Source: Paraphysoderma sedebokerense
Taxonomy: Eukaryota > Blastocladiomycota > Physodermatomycetes > Physodermatales > Physodermataceae
Length of the DNA: 11,268 bases
Reading direction: 5' to 3'
NCBI GenBank assembly: GCA_025602915.1
Contig: JAHLJZ010000189.1
Coordinates: forward strand, 1-11,268
Part shown: in pieces, positions 7,808 to 11,268 of the stretch
Layout: the number at the start of each line of letters is the position of its first letter
Numbering within the stretch: position 1 is the first letter of the stretch
Program-made: the position numbers and the translations under genes
The notes under the pieces: generated by a model
Databases searched by the model: none
Told to the model about the DNA's origin: nothing
The model's input: only the letters and a program-made list of their open reading frames with translations

Positions 7808-8490
7808 TTTGAATCAATTAAAATACTTGCGGTCGCGTGCCCAATGTCATTCGGAGCCGTGATTGTGAGAAGAAACCTCCATCGTACTTACATTCTGCCC
7901 TCAGGTCTTAATTATGAGAATGAATACTTTGATTCATAAAATCCCCAAAGTGATTAAACACGAAAATTCCTTTCAGTGCATAGGCGATCTCGAGTTCAGA
8001 AACGGTGTCGAAGAGTCCGGAAAGGGGTCAAAGTAATCCACTATTTATTTATATACATAACTAATCCCACTGCGACTTAATGCATTTTCTATAGCTTTTT
8101 TTGAGACTGATAAAATACATTCAACTTTTTTCGACGACCTGGCCATCGCCTTCAACTGGACTCCAGCTTACTTTCATCCGTTTCGGTGCTAGTCGGTTGA
8201 TATTTCAACCGAGGCCATTCTGGATAAAAATAAACCAAGAATACCCTCACTAAACTTTCAGCTCAATCGCCGGACGGAATCATTCCTCCTTAGTTTAAAT
8301 CCATTTCCACCGGCTTGAAGATAAAGGGGCCACGCGATGACTTTTTTTCAACGAGCACAAAATCCCGCCCACGGCCGTCTTCCCGTTTCGGCCCATCTCC
8401 TCTCCCTCGGCACATATTTCTATCTTTACCATTGCAATCCGTCTTTTCACTCATTCTCTCTTAACTGAATACCTTGCCATATTAAACACA
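7808..8490. other. Intergenic region: IPI3 3' flank and CYB5 promoter
   Basis: I see no gene here. From about 8365 the plus strand becomes pyrimidine-rich (runs such as TCTTCCC, CTCCTCTCCCTC, TCTTTACC and TTCTCTCTTAAC) up to the CYB5 ATG at 8491. Such CT tracts are common in promoters and leaders of well-expressed fungal genes. A GC-rich patch (CCCGCCCACGGCCG, about 8366-8379) sits at its start. No AATAAA is seen close after the IPI3 stop. Confidence 0.55.
8365..8470 (+). promoter_or_regulatory. CT-rich promoter/leader tract before CYB5
   Basis: A pyrimidine-biased stretch lies immediately upstream of the cytochrome b5 start. In fungi such tracts often surround the transcription start of highly expressed genes; the role here is inferred from position and composition only. 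Confidence 0.4.
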
Positions 8491-9652
8491 ATGCCTAAAA
8501 CATTCGAAACCGCTGAAGTCGCCAAACACAAATCCCCAAAGGACATTTGGCTTGTCGTTCATGGGAAAGTTTACGACATTTCCAAATTTCTGGACGAGGT
8601 ATGTGTTTAACGCTACACACTAAGCGTTTCTGTTATCATGATAAAGTTCTTGCTATCAATCATTTCATATTACCCGAAGAGTATTTACAGGAATTGCACA
8701 TGCTTTGAAGCTGTAAAATTCTGTTTGTTTTTAGATTTGGTGTTGCTGTTTGTTTGACTTGGACGTGAATTTGACGTTGCCTTACGTCCGACATATTCTA
8801 GAATTTGCTTCCATATTTTTTTTGGAACTAACTATCATATCATTTATTATCCTCTCAGCATCCCGGTGGTGAAGAAGTTCTTTTGGAACATGCCGGTTCG
8901 TATTGATTCTTAAATTAGAATTCAAGACTTCGCTTCCTATCATTGCTGACCAGAGCGGTCTATGAATATTTACTAACTGTACAATATCTGGTGGATGCTT
9001 TATAGGTGGTGATGCAACTGAAGGATTCGAAGATGTAGGACACTCCGAAGATGCTAGAGAATTGTTGAAGCAATATTATGTTGGTGATTTAAAGGGTGGA
9101 GATGTAATTACCTTTCTCAGTTCACTCGTTCTCTCATTACTTCCATGTTTTATATTATATCCACCAAAGATTTCCCGCTGATCAGATTGCGATATTTCAT
9201 ATTCAAACAGGCAAAGGAGTCACCTAAGGTCAAGCCAATGAGTCCACCAAAGTCCGAGAAGAAAGAATCTAGCTCAACGTAAGTCTTCTTCCTTGCACTG
9301 CTTCTCTTTGCCTTCAGTCGTGTTATTGTGTTCATCCATGGTTCCTTGTGATTGGATTTTGGCGAAACAATTCATCATTATATTGATCTTGCTTTTCGCC
9401 TATCCTTTTGTTTTCTGTGCATGGTACATTAGCGATGACAAATCGAACTGCATTATTCAATAATTTGGCTTACATCCTCCTTTCTCTACTCTTTATTTAC
9501 CATCTCTCAATTAATTATTGCCGCTTTCATTCTCGTTGCTATTACGTGTAATTTTTACCTCCACAATGCTTCTTGGTTGTAGCCTGCAATTTGTCATTCC
9601 AATAGCAATCGCCGCTATTGCGTTTGTCGCTTACAAAATGTTGCACGCTTAA
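8491..9652 (+). CDS. CYB5: Cytochrome b5, microsomal tail-anchored haem protein
   Basis: Five exons are read as 8491-8598, 8859-8895, 9006-9103, 9211-9278 and 9583-9652, giving 126 residues. Cytochrome b5 passes electrons from its reductase to ER desaturases, sterol enzymes and P450s. The haem domain is complete: [16 protein letters not shown], then HPGGEE with axial His37, and FEDVGHS with axial His61, a spacing of 24 as in known b5 proteins. Next come [13 protein letters not shown], a Lys/Pro/Ser-rich linker (about 82-104), and a C-terminal membrane helix ([20 protein letters not shown]), as expected for a tail-anchored ER protein. Two introns are large (260 and 304 bases) and exon 2 is only 37 bases, so automatic gene finders may miss it. 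The last exon encodes just the membrane anchor. The Met at 8491 gives the usual length. Confidence 0.95.
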
Positions 9653-9993
9653 AATTGAACTTGGCTAGATGCTGATAACGATGATACGGTTATGTTGGAT
9701 TATAATGGACATCGGAATTTAGAGATAATTGTTAAGAAGTCCGCTCCATTCCGCTTCAACGTTTTGTAAGGCTGATAAATATTGTATGTATTATTAGATG
9801 ACCAAATATAGGAATCCTATAGGTTTCTTCCAGTTACAAAACGAGGTTGAGGTCGACTATGAGGCTCAAGGAAGGCGTATCAATTTATTTTCTGTGATAT
9901 TAACAATTAACCCCCAAAATCTACATCTTCGTCACATTCCGAATAACCACTATAATCATAAGACGTGTGTTGTCCGGCGACAAAAGTATGGAT
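9653..9993. other. Intergenic region between CYB5 and tRNA-Ser
   Basis: This holds the 3' flank of CYB5 and the 3' flank of the oppositely oriented tRNA gene. An open frame at 9798-10085 runs into the tRNA and is not protein-like, so I do not call it. I see nothing else. Confidence 0.5.
9982..9985 (-). terminator. Pol III T-run terminator of tRNA-Ser
   Basis: A run of four T on the minus strand (AAAA on plus) starts 8 bases past the tRNA 3' end. This is the typical position of an RNA polymerase III terminator. Confidence 0.65.
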
Positions 9994-10075
9994 CGACGTC
10001 GACAGGACTTGAACCTGTGCGGGCAGAGCCCATGAGATTTCTAGTCTCACTCCTTAACCACTCGGACACGACGTC
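9994..10075 (-). tRNA. tRNA-Ser (anticodon AGA)
   Basis: The 82-nt gene folds as a class II tRNA without an intron. The acceptor stem GACGTCG pairs perfectly with CGACGTC, followed by discriminator G. The D arm contains the TGGTTAAGG A-box segment. The anticodon stem TGAGA/TCTCA encloses loop CTAGAAA with anticodon AGA (plus-strand TCT at 10040-10042), which reads UCU and, by inosine, other UCN serine codons. The long variable arm (about TGGGCTCTGCCCGCA) is diagnostic of serine or leucine, and G as discriminator fits serine. The T arm ACAGG/CCTGT holds the B-box GGTTCAAGTCC. CCA is not encoded, as expected in eukaryotes. Confidence 0.96.
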
Positions 10076-10340
10076 ACATGACTAATGGCAGCAGCCAAGC
10101 GAACTCAATGCGTTGAGAAGAGACCAGCTGATTATCACTCTGCTTTCTTCGATACGCAAATACAACCTTCTGAATATCAGACATCCTCCTCGTAAAGCAT
10201 GCAACGGGGATATCAATTCGCCCAAATCCACCAAAGGAATGTATTTTCAAATCCATTTTACAACCACCATACATATGAATCAAAGTAAATTTGTTATATC
10301 ACATGTTAAATTTGTATGCGTAAAGAGAATATGAGGAAAC
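10076..10340. other. Intergenic region between tRNA-Ser and MMS2
   Basis: This short stretch is the tRNA 5' flank and the MMS2 3' flank, both on the minus strand. Overlapping open frames of about 70 codons on both strands (10074-10283 and 10113-10334) show no protein character. No AATAAA was seen on the minus strand after the MMS2 stop. Confidence 0.45.
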
Positions 10341-11100
10341 CTAAAATGTGGTGCCTTCAGCAGGTTGTGGGAGTTTTTTGTTTGAGGAGCTTGCCATTTC
10401 ACTGCAAAGTTTGGATCGATCGGGCGGAATCATATATGTAATGTAGGTATAAGGTTAGGCATTAGCATATCGGCATTTGGTCATGACCAACAAAATTCAG
10501 GGAATAGGAGGATTTGGAGAATTATGTTGTCGTTGAGACAATAACTTACCGTCGCAACTCAGCCAACACTGTTTCCAATGAGTAGTTTCTTTGCCATTTT
10601 GCGAGGCAGTTGAGTTTATTCGATTCAACCTAGATGTAGTGAGAAGAATAATTTAATCAATGAATATTCAACTTCTCCTGTGACAGAATTCAAAATAAAA
10701 GCGGCGAAAAAAAAAGGGCCGCAAAATAAAAGAATTACAAGGGTGATAAGCACCTTCCCGTTAGTTTGATTGACACACGGTAGATTAATTTTGCTGACGA
10801 AAGAAACCTTGGGCGCTGAATCGGGGTAGTTTTCGTCGCAGTGAAGTTTAAGACTGTAGATTCTGTTTTCGTGAACGGTCTGTTTCGTTAAGTATACAAT
10901 TTGTGTGAAATCGGTCAGTTATACAGAAACCGAGCCATTGCAGGTAAGGTAATCAGACAAGCTGTACTATCTATGCAAAAGAAGGGAATATGGAGCTCGA
11001 AAACATACATGACCAGGGCCCAAGATAGTTCCGTTCCAGTCCGACATCAAAATATCTTCGGGGTTGGCTAAACCGTAAGAGATTGTTCCATCACCGATAC
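10341..11100 (-). CDS. MMS2: Mms2/Uev1-like ubiquitin-conjugating enzyme variant, 3' part (partial)
   Basis: Exons on the minus strand are 11100-11009, 10879-10754, 10629-10550 and 10401-10341 (TAG at 10343-10341), giving about 119 residues of a protein usually near 140. Mms2 pairs with Ubc13 to make K63-linked ubiquitin chains on PCNA in error-free DNA damage tolerance. Visible blocks: [80 protein letters not shown], and the C-terminal [13 protein letters not shown], very close to the yeast Mms2 ending. The catalytic-Cys segment of true E2s is absent, as in UEVs. The first exon (usually ending LLEELEKGEKG) is not found up to the window end; the acceptor at 11103-11101 shows that it lies beyond, past an intron of at least 168 bases. 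The intron donors are GTATGT, GTGCTT and GTAAGT. Confidence 0.93.
10691..10732. repeat. Nested direct and inverted repeat in an MMS2 intron
   Basis: The 11-base direct repeat CAAAATAAAAG occurs perfectly at 10691-10701 and 10722-10732. Overlapping its inner ends is an inverted repeat, GCGGC (10701-10705) and GCCGC (10718-10722), around a nine-A run. It lies inside the 124-base intron at 10630-10753. Confidence 0.75.
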
Positions 11101-11268
11101 CTAATTTCCATCATTTTTTGTAATATAATATCAAAAATCCCACCAATTCGTGGGCAAACAAAAGGTAGTTCATATTCGATGGAGTGAACAGAATCACGTT
11201 AGCAATCGGTTTGACGGTTGTTTTAGTTCGAAAAAAAGGCAAGAAACATTGTTGTCGTCGACACACAG
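11101..11268 (-). other. 3' part of the first visible MMS2 intron
   Basis: From the acceptor (TTAG at 11104-11101) to the window end I found no stretch coding the expected N-terminal Mms2 segment. It is read as intron sequence continuing outside the window. An ATG on the minus strand near 11249 leads only to a short unrelated reading and is not used. Confidence 0.6.

Noticed and set aside
9798-10085. Open frame of 95 codons running into the tRNA
   Set aside because: It covers the tRNA-Ser gene and 3' flank sequence, with no domain or start context.
11200-11268. Minus-strand ATG near 11249 as the MMS2 start
   Set aside because: The reading does not produce the conserved Mms2 N-terminus and no splice joins it in frame to the exon at 11100; the true first exon should lie beyond the window.
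1-11268. CRISPR arrays, insertion sequences, prophage or plasmid features
   Set aside because: No spaced repeats, transposase or prokaryotic features were seen; the genes are intron-containing and eukaryotic.

Overview
The window is nuclear DNA from a fungus. Spliceosomal introns with GT...AG ends, CTAAC/TTAAC-like branch sites, fungal versions of housekeeping proteins and GPI-type surface proteins all point that way. The base composition is moderately AT-rich and the genes are closely packed. I cannot place the phylum with confidence. The Mms2, Ipi3 and cytochrome b5 wording would fit an early-diverging (zygomycete-type) fungus, but that is impression rather than proof.

Layout, left to right: (1) the 3' part of NOP9, a Pumilio-repeat protein for 40S ribosome biogenesis (+, exons 1-46 and 149-1018, with a lysine-rich tail). 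(2) Two tandem paralogous genes on + (1741-3617 and 4034-5636). Each has three exons and encodes a secreted, Ser/Thr/Pro-rich protein with a conserved extracellular domain and a GPI-like C-terminal tail. I do not recognise the family by name. (3) IPI3, a WD40 protein of the Rix1 complex in 60S maturation (+, five exons, 6112-7807). (4) Cytochrome b5, a tail-anchored haem protein (+, five exons, 8491-9652). (5) A tRNA-Ser(AGA) gene on - (9994-10075). (6) The 3' part of MMS2, the ubiquitin-conjugating enzyme variant that partners Ubc13 (-, four exons seen, 10341-11100; the first exon lies beyond the window).

NOP9 and IPI3 both serve ribosome assembly, CYB5 serves electron transfer in lipid metabolism, and MMS2 serves K63-linked ubiquitin signalling in DNA damage tolerance. 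They need not be functionally linked. The unusual part is the surface-protein pair set between the two ribosome-biogenesis genes. The pair share exon structure, signal peptide and C-terminal domain. Their N-terminal stalks have diverged strongly and carry different internal tandem repeats (3 x 8 residues in the first, 2 x 32 residues in the second). In contrast, intron 2 and the start of exon 3 remain almost identical between copies, a patchwork that suggests gene conversion. All exon boundaries were read by eye from splice signals, frame and protein conservation; no transcript data were available.
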